From Chalciporus piperatus (taxonomy: Eukaryota; Basidiomycota; Agaricomycetes; Boletales; Boletaceae), in assembly GCA_038093975.1 (NCBI GenBank), contig JBBPTG010000220.1:1-40363 (forward strand): a stretch of 40,363 bases of DNA, in the 5' to 3' direction. The position numbers and the translations under genes are program-made. Positions 19,735 to 28,349 of this stretch are shown here, one piece after another (within the stretch, counting starts at the first letter, position 1; each line of letters starts with the position of its first letter). The notes under the pieces are model-generated. The model saw nothing but the letters and a program-made list of their open reading frames with translations, was not told the origin of the DNA and searched no databases.

Positions 19735-21987
19735 CTACCTCCTCTCTATGGATCGTATTCCAGACGATCAAGACCTTGCAAGGATATCAACCTGTGAAGC
19801 AGCACGAACATTGTGCAATGAACGGCGATGATGATGATGATATCGAGGATCATGATGATGGGAATGGGTGGTAGGATTCTCAGAATCCGGAATTGGGATA
19901 GTTGAAACGCTAAACAGCATGTGATGATGACAACGTATCTGCGAGTGCGAGCATTGCGATAGTTGCAAGCGACGACATTGCGAACGACAGCGGCGAAGGC
20001 ATGTGAGTTCATTGTGATGATTGTTTCAATGATGGATGTGAATGGAGAGCAAGAGCGTAAAACATCACTCTTTATACCTTTTCGGTTCTCGGCACGGTTT
20101 CCAATCAATCGATATTTTCATCGTCAGTCTGACTCGATCGACTGTCATGCAGTTGTAATTGTGACTCGAATAGAATTCTGAGTCATGCTGTGTAAGCGCA
20201 GGGTGGACGGATGTGTAGCGTGGGAAATTCTGATTGCATCCAGTGCAATGTCAAGAATAGACCTTGGTTTTCACGTGCGAGTAGATTTCGCTCATCAGGA
20301 AAAACCCTGTATGTCATAGCCAGTCATTTGTAGTGACCTTGTAAGCATGAATCAACGATGTAATTCACCTTGTGTTCGTCATGGGATATGGAAGCTTCAA
20401 GCGTAGAGCGTTCCGATCAATCAGATTTGTGATTGTGTAAGGTTCTAACCTTGTAAGAAAGGTTTCCTTGGATTGTGTCAACACGTTTCTCGAGTGTGTC
20501 AATGAGAATTGCAGCAGCGAGTGCTAAAGCGAGTTGTGATGAGCGTGAAGATTGTGAAATCCTCAGAAATGCGCGTTCTCGGTAGAGATTTGGGTTCTTC
20601 AAGCGTCTGCAGCTTGGAATTTGGGCGAGAGAAAGAGATTTTGAGCGAAGAAAATGATTATGGTTAGCACCATTATTGTTCGTACCCTTGGTACTCTCTT
20701 GTACTCTTCACACTAGCGTGTTCATAGTGTGTCACTTGTCGTAACACCTGTCGTAACACTTGTGTCATTGCCATAACACTCCGTGTTCCTTGTGTCACTC
20801 TCATTCCATTGGTGTTCATTGGTAACACATCTTCGTGTGCATTCCCGCAACACTTCATCGTGTCACTACCATTCCACTACCTCCTCTCTATGGTTTGGAT
20901 TCCAGACAAACCCTACGGAGACCCTATGGTGGGCCCACAGAGGAACTCTATGGTTCTTTGGCCCGATCGGCCTTCTCGATACTCGATGGAAGTAGGAGTT
21001 TCATGTGATCTTGACAACCCCCCCGGTAAAAAAATTTCACGGTTTCTGTAGGTTTCTTCACAGATAACCAAAACGACGAGTGGTTTGGGATTGTTCGAGC
21101 GATGAGCGACGACAGCTCAATGGAATTCAATTCCAGACTTCGAGTGCTTGAGACAGCAGTGAGGATTGGTAGCGATGAGCGAAAGCAGCTCAATGGATTT
21201 GGATCCTAGACAATGCTATTCAAGTAGCAATGAGCAGAAACAGCTCTGTCGATTTGGATTCCAGACTACTCGGATTTCATGCACATGGCAGCGGTGTGCG
21301 CAAGAGTAACGAGCGAAAACAGCTCGACGAATTTGGGTTCTAGACAGCGGGCGGCGAGAGTTTTGGATTCCAGACACGTTCAGGGAATAACGGCACCCAG
21401 TAGAATGAAGCGCTGGTGACAGCGTTCTTGACGCGATGTGTCGGTGACAACGATGATAAAGTCGTAAAGCTGTCTTTCAAGCTTGCTGACGACGATAGGG
21501 ACAAGGGAGATATGCGGCGACAGCATATGAGTGAGTTTCAAGCTTTCAGTGATGTCCGTGAAGGACGATGTCTTGACTGATAAGCATACGGTTCCGTTCC
21601 ACTCGATGGAAGGGGTAAAAACGCGACGCGGAGTACGATGATGTTCGACATCATGAGGTGTTCGACAGTTGTTAACTCAACGAAAGCAGTTGAAGTGTCG
21701 TGAACGCGGTAGACAGGAAAAATCAAGTATCCAGTTCCACTCGATGGAAGGACAGAGGACTCGGCACGCTGATAAGCGGCGGGATTGCTCGACAAGTAGA
21801 TACCTACTGTCAGCAATGACAAGGCGCGAAGACAGCGCAGGTACCCACTTGCGATCGACAGTTGAGTGGCGTACTGGTGACGAGACGACTAGACGATAAC
21901 GATAAAGTCGTAAAGCTATCTTTCAAGCTTGTAGATGTCGAGGGAGACGAAGTCGAGCGGCGGCGGCTCTTGCACGTGAGTTGCGAT
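19735..21987. repeat. Non-coding retroelement-derived region with degenerate repeats
   Basis: No protein gene is supported. ACTACCTCCTCTCTATGG followed by ATTCCAGAC occurs at 19733 and again at 20875. From 21085 to 21375 a degenerate module of about 45 bp (GATGAGCGAAAACAGCTC, then TTTGGATTCCAGAC) recurs four times, spaced 70-85 bp. GATAAAGTCGTAAAGCTGTC occurs at 21451 and, with one change, at 21899, and GTTCCACTCGATGGAAG at 21597 and 21745. This could be the interior of a non-autonomous LTR element into which the copia element inserted. Confidence 0.45.
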
Positions 21988-22171
21988 TGTTGAGAGGGTT
22001 CCGATGAGGAACTACTTCTGGTGCTTACCTAGCAGTGAGGTTGTTGAGTAACTTCGAACGTTGTGGTTACAAGTCAAGTTGTATTGGAACTCAGATCGAC
22101 TGAGTCCGAATGTGATATAGAACAAGCCTGGTAACTACCTTCTATACTAAGAATGTACGCTACGTTCAACA
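21988..22171 (-). repeat. Copia 3' LTR
   Basis: 184 bp, TGTTGA..TCAACA ends, aligned end to end with 27496-27679. It is the 3' LTR because both ORFs run on the minus strand towards it. Confidence 0.92.
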
Positions 22172-22180
22172 CTCCCCCTT
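22172..22180 (-). other. Copia polypurine tract
   Basis: AAGGGGGAG on the minus strand directly abuts the 3' LTR, the expected primer site for plus-strand DNA synthesis. Confidence 0.75.
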
Positions 22181-22242
22181 GCTAAGTGTACGGAGACACG
22201 TAAGCATAAATGAGGACTTCCGCATGATAGGTATCAGCGAGA

Positions 22243-25200
22243 TCAACTGGTGTAGAATACCAGACCGAGTTGTGAGCGGAACTTCTCGAACTTGACATGT
22301 CCGAGGTTCTTTGTCAACATATCCGCGGGATTGTCAGTTCCGGGGATGTAGAAAAGTTCTACTTCTTTCCACTTCATTACGGCGTCACGTATAAAGAAGT
22401 ACCGTAGTGGAATGTGTTTATTACGCTTCTCGGTAACGGGATTTTCACCCATAAATAGTGATCCTTGGTTGTCACCACAGACCGGTATAGCTTTTAGCTT
22501 ATAACCTAGTTCTGAGAACATGTGGTGTATCCAGGATACTTGTCGTGTGCAATCACTCAGTGCCATATACTCAGCTTCCGTAGAATTGAGGGCGGTAGAG
22601 CTCTGCAAGTGCGAATTCCAAAGGAAAGCACCGTCCGCGAGTTTCAGGAAAAACCCTGTCTGCGAGTGTCTAGTGATGGGGTCTTGGCCCCAATCAGAGT
22701 CGGTACAGGCATAAATGCCGTTGCCAGATGCACCATTAAAGGTAAGGGAGTACTGTCGAGTACCGACTAGGTATCGACATATGTACAGAGCCCTATCCAA
22801 GTGCTCCTTAGTAGGATTGGCGGATTGCCTTGCGAGTTGGGTAACTGCGTAGGCGATGTCTGGGCGTGTGCCTAACATCAAGTATAGTAACGAGCCTATC
22901 ACCGTTTGAAAGCGCGTCCGCAATTCGAAGTTAACGGGGGCAACGTTCTTCTCTGGGTAATAACCCTGAGGAAGTGGAGTGGGTGCAGCTTTAGCATTCG
23001 TCATGCCGAAGCGTTCAAGCACCTTGTCGAGGTATTTGCACTGATCAATGTGCAGCTTTTTGCCTTCTCGACGAAGATTCATCCCAAGGAACTCTTTAGG
23101 TTCCCCGAGGTCTCGACATTCCCATGTCTTCATGAATGTGGCCTTTAGCTTGTTTACGACAGCTTTGTTAGGTCCACAGAAGAGGGCGTCATCAACGTAA
23201 ACAATCGCAATGACGATATCATTTCCATTGCGGTATATGAACAGGCCGGCGTCAGTCTTGAGCCTTGTGAAGCCAAGTTCAGCCATAGACTTGTCTAACG
23301 TGCGCCACCAGGATAATCCTGCTTGTTTGAGGCCGTATATAGCACGTAGTAGTCTTAGGACTTTGCCTTTTTTATCGGGTGGCGTAAAACCCTCAGGAAA
23401 CTCCATGTAGAGTTCCTCTTCCAGTTTGCCGTATAGATAGGCAGATCGTACGTCGAGACCGGTGATGTACCAGTTCTCAAGTGTAGAAAGGGCGAGCATA
23501 CACCGCACCGTTTCGTATCGTACGACTGGGGAGAAGATCTGATCGTAGTCTACGCCTTCAACCTGTGAGAAGCCTTTGGCTACTAGGCGAGCGCGTTTAC
23601 GACCGTCAGACTTGACGTCGAATACCCAGCGATTTTTAATGATCTTACGATCAGCTGGTCGATCTACAATTTCGTAAACCTTGCGATCTTTGAGCATCTG
23701 AAGCTCTGTTTCGCAGGCTTGTCGCCAGAGTTTTTGTTCCTCGGCAGGAAGTTTGAGTATATCACGGAATTTCCATTCGCGATAGTTGGGATTACTCATT
23801 TCATCCGGAATATAAGCACGAGAGCAAAGATAGTTAATCAATGCCTCTCCCCCTTCCCTGGTTATGCGTTCGATCTCGTCTTCCGAAGGAGTAGAGTCGG
23901 GCATGGAACCTGGGATCGGTTGTTCACGCTGCGGTTCTCGTGATGATTCGCCGTGTCCGATTAGCTTTTCCCATCGAGATCTCTTCTCAATGTCCTTAAT
24001 CTGTTGTAAAGGATGACGATCTTCGCCATAGACGTTCCCAGGACGAGTAGGGGGTCGGCGTTCACGTTGAGATCGGCGAGGTGGGGCATCAGGTGGTCCA
24101 GCTGGTGGACGAGCAGATGGCGGTGTGACAGGAGGTGCAGGCGCAGGTGCCGGTGGGGTTTCCGGGCGTGCTGGTGCTGGCTGGGGATCAGGGGCGGGTC
24201 TAGCCGCATCAGACTGATCGTCAGAGGAGTCAGAGTCAGAAGACTCGTTTTCATCATCGGTGTGTCGATGTGTTTCAGTGGGTGGGTGACTTACGGGCCT
24301 GTGAGGGCGTGCACCGGAACACTTAGGAAACAAATGCTCATCAAAGATGGCATGTGCAGACGTGTGCATGGAGTTGTTGGGGCGCATAAAAATGTAGTTG
24401 CGCTCACTACCAGGGGCAACACCGAGATAAATCATTAATTGTGACTTAGGTTGTAGTTTCCCTTTCCTTGTTTCATCGGGAAGATGCACGTATGCACCAC
24501 ATCCGAATACTCTTAGGTGGGAGACGGAGGATTGTTCCCCTGTAAGTTTCTCCATAGGAGTCTTCCAGTTCAACCTAGCCATTGGTGTACGATTGTACAC
24601 GTGGGATGCATGCGTTAAAGCGAATTCCCAGTAAGAATCGGGTAGGCAAGCGTGTAAACGCATCGCCTGTGCTTTGTCCATTAATGTGCGGATTAAGCGT
24701 TCCGCACGCCCGTTCTGCTGATGTGCGTATGGGGCGGACTGTTGAATACGGATGCCTTCATCACGCATGTATTCCGTGAATGCCTTGGAGGTGTATTCGC
24801 CTCCGGCATCGGATTTCCAAGCCTTTACTTTGGCGTTGTACTGTGTGCGGACGAAAGCAATAAATTGTTTGACCATTTTAAGGGTCTGGTCCTTGGTGCG
24901 TATAAGGGCGAGCCAGGACATTGATGTGAAGTCATCGTAGAATACGACCGCGTATTTAAACTTATGGTACGATTCTATCTCGAATGACTTGAGATCAGAG
25001 TGAATCAACTCAAAAGGAGCGCTTGCACGCGTCTCAGTATGAGGAAACGTCCTGTTAGGCTGTTTGCCGAGTTCGCAACCGGGACAAATGGGAGGATTGG
25101 ACGGAATTTCAACGTCCGGGAAATCTTTGAGATGTTTGCGTGCGGCTTTGAGCACGTCACGCGAGGGATGACCGAGGCGGCGATGTAGCAAGTCGTAGTC

Positions 25201-25437
25201 CACAGCGGCCATGCTGATAGGCTTGGCATGTGGTTTGACGGTTGGCGCTTTGATCCAGTACATGGTATCACGACCATGTGAGTGAAACGATAGAATGGTC
25301 TTTTTAATGCAGGTATCTTGAAATTCGATACCGTTCGGAACAGCTTTCAGTGTTAGACACTGATCTTTGAGCAGTGTGCCCATCGAAATAAGCTTAATGT
25401 TACATGTGGGCATGTATATGGTCGGCGATAACCGCAC
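22243..25437 (-). CDS. Copia Pol: integrase, reverse transcriptase, RNase H
   Basis: An open frame of 1064 codons. In order: GAG-pre-integrase zinc motif (HRRLGHPS, CPGCELGKQ) at about 90-130; integrase core with HSDLKSF, KSDAGGEYTS and QQNGRAERLIRT as the D, D and E blocks at about 140-265; a Pro-rich, acidic linker at about 390-510; reverse transcriptase with RARLVAKGFSQVEGVDYDQI, LDVRSAYLYGKL and the catalytic YVDD box at about 585-820; RNase H with TDSDWGQD, LNSTEAEYMAL and IPGTDNPADMLTK at about 920-1055. No internal stops. It lacks its own natural start: upstream codons continue the protease in other frames. Confidence 0.9.
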   Translation of the reverse strand: MRLSPTIYMPTCNIKLISMGTLLKDQCLTLKAVPNGIEFQDTCIKKTILSFHSHGRDTMYWIKAPTVKPHAKPISMAAVDYDLLHRRLGHPSRDVLKAARKHLKDFPDVEIPSNPPICPGCELGKQPNRTFPHTETRASAPFELIHSDLKSFEIESYHKFKYAVVFYDDFTSMSWLALIRTKDQTLKMVKQFIAFVRTQYNAKVKAWKSDAGGEYTSKAFTEYMRDEGIRIQQSAPYAHQQNGRAERLIRTLMDKAQAMRLHACLPDSYWEFALTHASHVYNRTPMARLNWKTPMEKLTGEQSSVSHLRVFGCGAYVHLPDETRKGKLQPKSQLMIYLGVAPGSERNYIFMRPNNSMHTSAHAIFDEHLFPKCSGARPHRPVSHPPTETHRHTDDENESSDSDSSDDQSDAARPAPDPQPAPARPETPPAPAPAPPVTPPSARPPAGPPDAPPRRSQRERRPPTRPGNVYGEDRHPLQQIKDIEKRSRWEKLIGHGESSREPQREQPIPGSMPDSTPSEDEIERITREGGEALINYLCSRAYIPDEMSNPNYREWKFRDILKLPAEEQKLWRQACETELQMLKDRKVYEIVDRPADRKIIKNRWVFDVKSDGRKRARLVAKGFSQVEGVDYDQIFSPVVRYETVRCMLALSTLENWYITGLDVRSAYLYGKLEEELYMEFPEGFTPPDKKGKVLRLLRAIYGLKQAGLSWWRTLDKSMAELGFTRLKTDAGLFIYRNGNDIVIAIVYVDDALFCGPNKAVVNKLKATFMKTWECRDLGEPKEFLGMNLRREGKKLHIDQCKYLDKVLERFGMTNAKAAPTPLPQGYYPEKNVAPVNFELRTRFQTVIGSLLYLMLGTRPDIAYAVTQLARQSANPTKEHLDRALYICRYLVGTRQYSLTFNGASGNGIYACTDSDWGQDPITRHSQTGFFLKLADGAFLWNSHLQSSTALNSTEAEYMALSDCTRQVSWIHHMFSELGYKLKAIPVCGDNQGSLFMGENPVTEKRNKHIPLRYFFIRDAVMKWKEVELFYIPGTDNPADMLTKNLGHVKFEKFRSQLGLVFYTS

Positions 25438-27205
25438 GGTGTTCCATTGAACTCCACAATAACTGTGCCGATGCCAAGAATTGGCGCACGACCGTTCGCT
25501 GTCTGTGAGTACTCTGGCTTGGTGAAAGCATTGTACTCGCGAAATCGTTCATATTATTTGTAAAATGGGCCGAAGCCCCTGAATCTAGCAGCCAAAGGTC
25601 TGCTGGTGTGTCATACACGTCGCTCTTTTGCTTGCCCTTATCGTTCTTCGAACAGTTATCACACAGTTGGAACGGGGTAGCAGTAGATTCATTTCTATCT
25701 ACTACATCAGACATGTTACAATAAAATGCAATTTTCTGTGGCGAAGGCCGCACATCAGTGTCTGTGTAGAGAAAGAGCGGGAAAGGGACTTGCCAAACGT
25801 CAGCGGCGCCAAAGTCGAAGTACTGCGAGATGAACTCGTCAGGAGCTTCGTCGCCTAAGGAGACGGTGTCCTCGCCCTCCGCCTCATACTCCTCGTCGAG
25901 GGGCATGATGGACGCGATCTCCATCTCAGCATCTTCAATGGTTTCCTGTAGACGCTCTAAAAGAGAGCGGTCGGGAGTCTCGTGAATACGAGAGAAACCA
26001 GAAGGGCCAAAGTAGGCCGCACCGAGTTGGTGTTGGAGAGTCCTATGGTCGTTGACCGGATAGGACATAGATGCGCCATCCTTCTTGTAGAAGGGCGAGC
26101 GCGGTAGGGAGACGGGGGCGTCGTAGTTGATGTGGCGGTTAGCTACGGGATCGAGGGTACGGACTGTCTCGATGGTAGGTGTAACACCCAGCCGGTCCGC
26201 TAGGGAAATGGCGTTCTGGGTGTGGGGAAAGGCGGGAGGACCGTATTGATGTGCGCCGGTGGTGTGCGCGAGGGTACGAGGGTCGACGACGGGGGAAGTG
26301 AAGACGGTGGAGGCCGGGCTAAGCACCGGAGCGTTGGAGAAAGAGGAGAAGGCGAAGGACGCAGAAGCGTCGTTCGCATTGGCGCGACGTTCGTCGCGCT
26401 TCTTCTTGCCCTTCTCCGAGCGTTTACCTTCCCTGCGCTTCTTCTTCTTCTGCTCACCGTCTGGCTTCTGCGAGGCAGAGGACTCCTGTTGTTGGTTAAA
26501 CTTGGGGTCGTCCCCCTTCCGCTTAACAGCGGAGATCTGGTTTGCCTGCTGAGCAGGCTGCGCGTTTTTCGGCACACGGCGGGAGATATGCTGCTGGTAG
26601 GCAGCGACGACGCGTTGTTCGATTTGCACCAGCGTGGGTGCAGCAACGGCGGGAGTGGCGGTGGTAACGGCGGTAGGGACGGATCTCTCGTTGACTGACT
26701 TAACGACGTAGTCGGCGTAAGTGGGGAGCTTCGCCAACACGAACATCCGTTGGATGTTGTCTGGAATCGTGTACGTGAGCGTATTCAGCTTCGCAAAAGA
26801 GCTGTTGAGAGCTGCGAAGGTCTTCCCCGGATGGTCTTCCTTGGGGAAGTTGATGGCGAGCATCTTCTGAATCTCTGAGTACGCAGCGGCGTCCGACGTA
26901 GAGTCGTAACGCGTTTTGATTGCTGCCCAGAGCTGGACGGAGTCGGGGTGAGTAGCGATAGGGAATTGGCTAGCGACGTGCGTTTCTAAGCGCATGCGTA
27001 TGGAGCCGAGGACCTTGTCATCGTCGTCCTGCCACGCGTCGATCTGCGCCTGAGTGGAAGGCGGGGTATCAGTGATAGCGGGCATGGCGCGAACCATTAC
27101 TTTCTGCCACAAGCCTTGGGAGCGGATATAATCTTGCATCTCCTCGGCCCAACGAGTATAGTTGGTGCCGTTCAGGCGGGCGATCTCTTTGAGAGCGGAG
27201 GACAT
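25400..27205 (-). CDS. Copia Gag with start of protease
   Basis: 601 codons from MSSALKEIARLNGTNYTRW, the usual copia Gag opening (Gag UBN2-like fold), to a C-terminus that contains the protease active site LLDSGASAHFTNNMNDF at about 550. Between them is a Lys/Arg-rich region (about 245-275) that may bind nucleic acid; I see no CCHC knuckle. After NNMNDF the family-like protease sequence continues in a second frame (EYNAFTKPEYSQTANG, APILGIGTVIVEF) and then joins the pol frame in a third, so two indels lie inside protease. The end of this ORF past about 25545 is therefore out-of-frame read-on. Confidence 0.88.
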   Translation of the reverse strand: MSSALKEIARLNGTNYTRWAEEMQDYIRSQGLWQKVMVRAMPAITDTPPSTQAQIDAWQDDDDKVLGSIRMRLETHVASQFPIATHPDSVQLWAAIKTRYDSTSDAAAYSEIQKMLAINFPKEDHPGKTFAALNSSFAKLNTLTYTIPDNIQRMFVLAKLPTYADYVVKSVNERSVPTAVTTATPAVAAPTLVQIEQRVVAAYQQHISRRVPKNAQPAQQANQISAVKRKGDDPKFNQQQESSASQKPDGEQKKKKRREGKRSEKGKKKRDERRANANDASASFAFSSFSNAPVLSPASTVFTSPVVDPRTLAHTTGAHQYGPPAFPHTQNAISLADRLGVTPTIETVRTLDPVANRHINYDAPVSLPRSPFYKKDGASMSYPVNDHRTLQHQLGAAYFGPSGFSRIHETPDRSLLERLQETIEDAEMEIASIMPLDEEYEAEGEDTVSLGDEAPDEFISQYFDFGAADVWQVPFPLFLYTDTDVRPSPQKIAFYCNMSDVVDRNESTATPFQLCDNCSKNDKGKQKSDVYDTPADLWLLDSGASAHFTNNMNDFASTMLSPSQSTHRQRTVVRQFLASAQLLWSSMEHRAVIADHIHAHM

Positions 27206-27483
27206 TGTTGAGTATCTAGCAGGGATGATGCGTCAGCGTTGCCTTTAATCGAAGAGGAGAAAAGGGAGCGGGTTGGACCGCGTCAGCGTGAACGCTCAGA
27301 GCCCATATCCTAGGGGAACATAGTCTCCCCATGGGATCTGACTCATTGTGGTCATGTCCCTTCTGAGCGTGACCGCATCAGAGGGATGCTCGGCGGTAAA
27401 ACCGCGCAGAGCGACCAAACGTTCTTGTTAGGCAAGAACACCAGAGTAGTCAGCGGCGCTTTCGCGCACAGCTGAGCTACCCA

Positions 27484-27495
27484 GGGCTCATAACC
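27484..27495 (-). other. Copia primer-binding site (initiator-Met tRNA half)
   Basis: Directly inside the 5' LTR the plus strand reads GGGCTCATAACC, which matches the anticodon arm (CAU loop) of initiator-Met tRNA. Priming by a tRNA cleaved in the anticodon loop is established for Drosophila copia, so this is consistent with half-tRNA priming. The match to the host tRNA cannot be checked here. Confidence 0.6.
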
Positions 27496-27679
27496 TGTTG
27501 AGAGGGTTCCGATGAGGAACTACTTCTGGTGCTTACCTAGCAGTGAGGTTGTTGAGTAACGTCGAACGTTGTGGTTACAAGTCAAGTTGTATTGGAACTC
27601 AGATCGACTGAGCCCGAATGTGATATAGAACAAGCGTGGTAACTACCTTCTATACTAAGAATGTACGCTACGTTCAACA
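27496..27679 (-). repeat. Copia 5' LTR
   Basis: 184 bp, partner of 21988-22171. The three differences I see are AACGTC/AACTTC, GAGCCC/GAGTCC and AAGCGTGG/AAGCCTGG. Confidence 0.92.
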
Positions 27680-28349
27680 CCTATCACAGATCCCCACTGT
27701 GTTTTCGCAAGCCAGTAAGCTTGTTTGAGTTCGCCAGCATCTCATGACACCTCCTGCACCTCACAACACCTTTTCACGAGCTTCACTGGTTTGCCTGTGC
27801 ATTCCTTGGGACATGCTGGGTCTGTCCACCATCATAAGTAAGTTCATTCCCCCACCATCTCTGCTTCCTCTCTCATCACCATGCATAGCTGTACCTTGCT
27901 TGACATGATCACCACCCTACCATGCTCCCTGGGTCTATCCAGCTCCATAGTAGTAGTTATATGTATAGTACATGTTGTAGTCAGTTGTCAATATACTGGT
28001 TTTCAACCAATATGTTTGATTTGTGTGAAATGGAAGTGAAAGAATAGCTGTAATAGGATGGAGAATAGGCTGAGATTATGAGCAAATTGTAGGTATTATC
28101 AACAAATGTCTGCATATATCTGTTCAATTACCATGCATTTTGGTAGATAATTTTATGGAAATATAAGGAAATTTTCGCAAAACCAGTGAAAAACAAGGGG
28201 GGGCTAGTTATTTTCAGAGAATTGTGTGAAATACTGAAATATGACCAATACCAGATATTATTGGATATTTCATGGAAATATCAGCTATTATCAGCTATTA
28301 TATATAATTATCTGGGAGAGGTTTTTCCTGATGACAAGAACAAGAGGCT
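27680..28349. other. AT-rich spacer between copia and gypsy elements
   Basis: No gene recognised. Composition turns strongly AT-rich from about 27960, with repeated TATTATCAGCTATTATATAT-like words near 28285-28310, and stops abruptly at about 28345 where GC-rich gypsy sequence begins. It may be older host or element DNA cut by that junction. Confidence 0.35.

Larger units (their letters stand above)
21988..27679 (-). mobile_element. Full-length Ty1/copia retrotransposon
   Basis: Two 184-bp LTRs bracket gag and pol on the minus strand, with primer-binding site and polypurine tract in the expected places, giving 5692 bp. Domain order is Gag, protease, integrase, reverse transcriptase, RNase H, which defines copia. 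The LTRs differ at three positions by my alignment (about 1.6 percent), so insertion is not very recent. The five bases flanking the element (GCGAT and CCTAT) do not match, so no target-site duplication is seen. The protease frame is broken, so this copy is probably not autonomous. Confidence 0.92.

Noticed and set aside
23961..24438. Overlapping ORFs in the copia Pol Pro-rich linker
   Set aside because: Low-complexity sequence opens several frames; only the pol frame is continuous with conserved domains.
25400..25437. Programmed +1 frameshift between copia ORFs
   Set aside because: The overlap is +1, but protease-like sequence shows an additional intermediate frame, so two indels fit better than one programmed shift.
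27385..27495. Possible tRNA gene next to the copia LTR (GGGTAGCTCAGCTG on the minus strand)
   Set aside because: An A-box-like word is present, but no T-arm or foldable acceptor stem is seen; the sequence is better explained as leader with primer-binding site.
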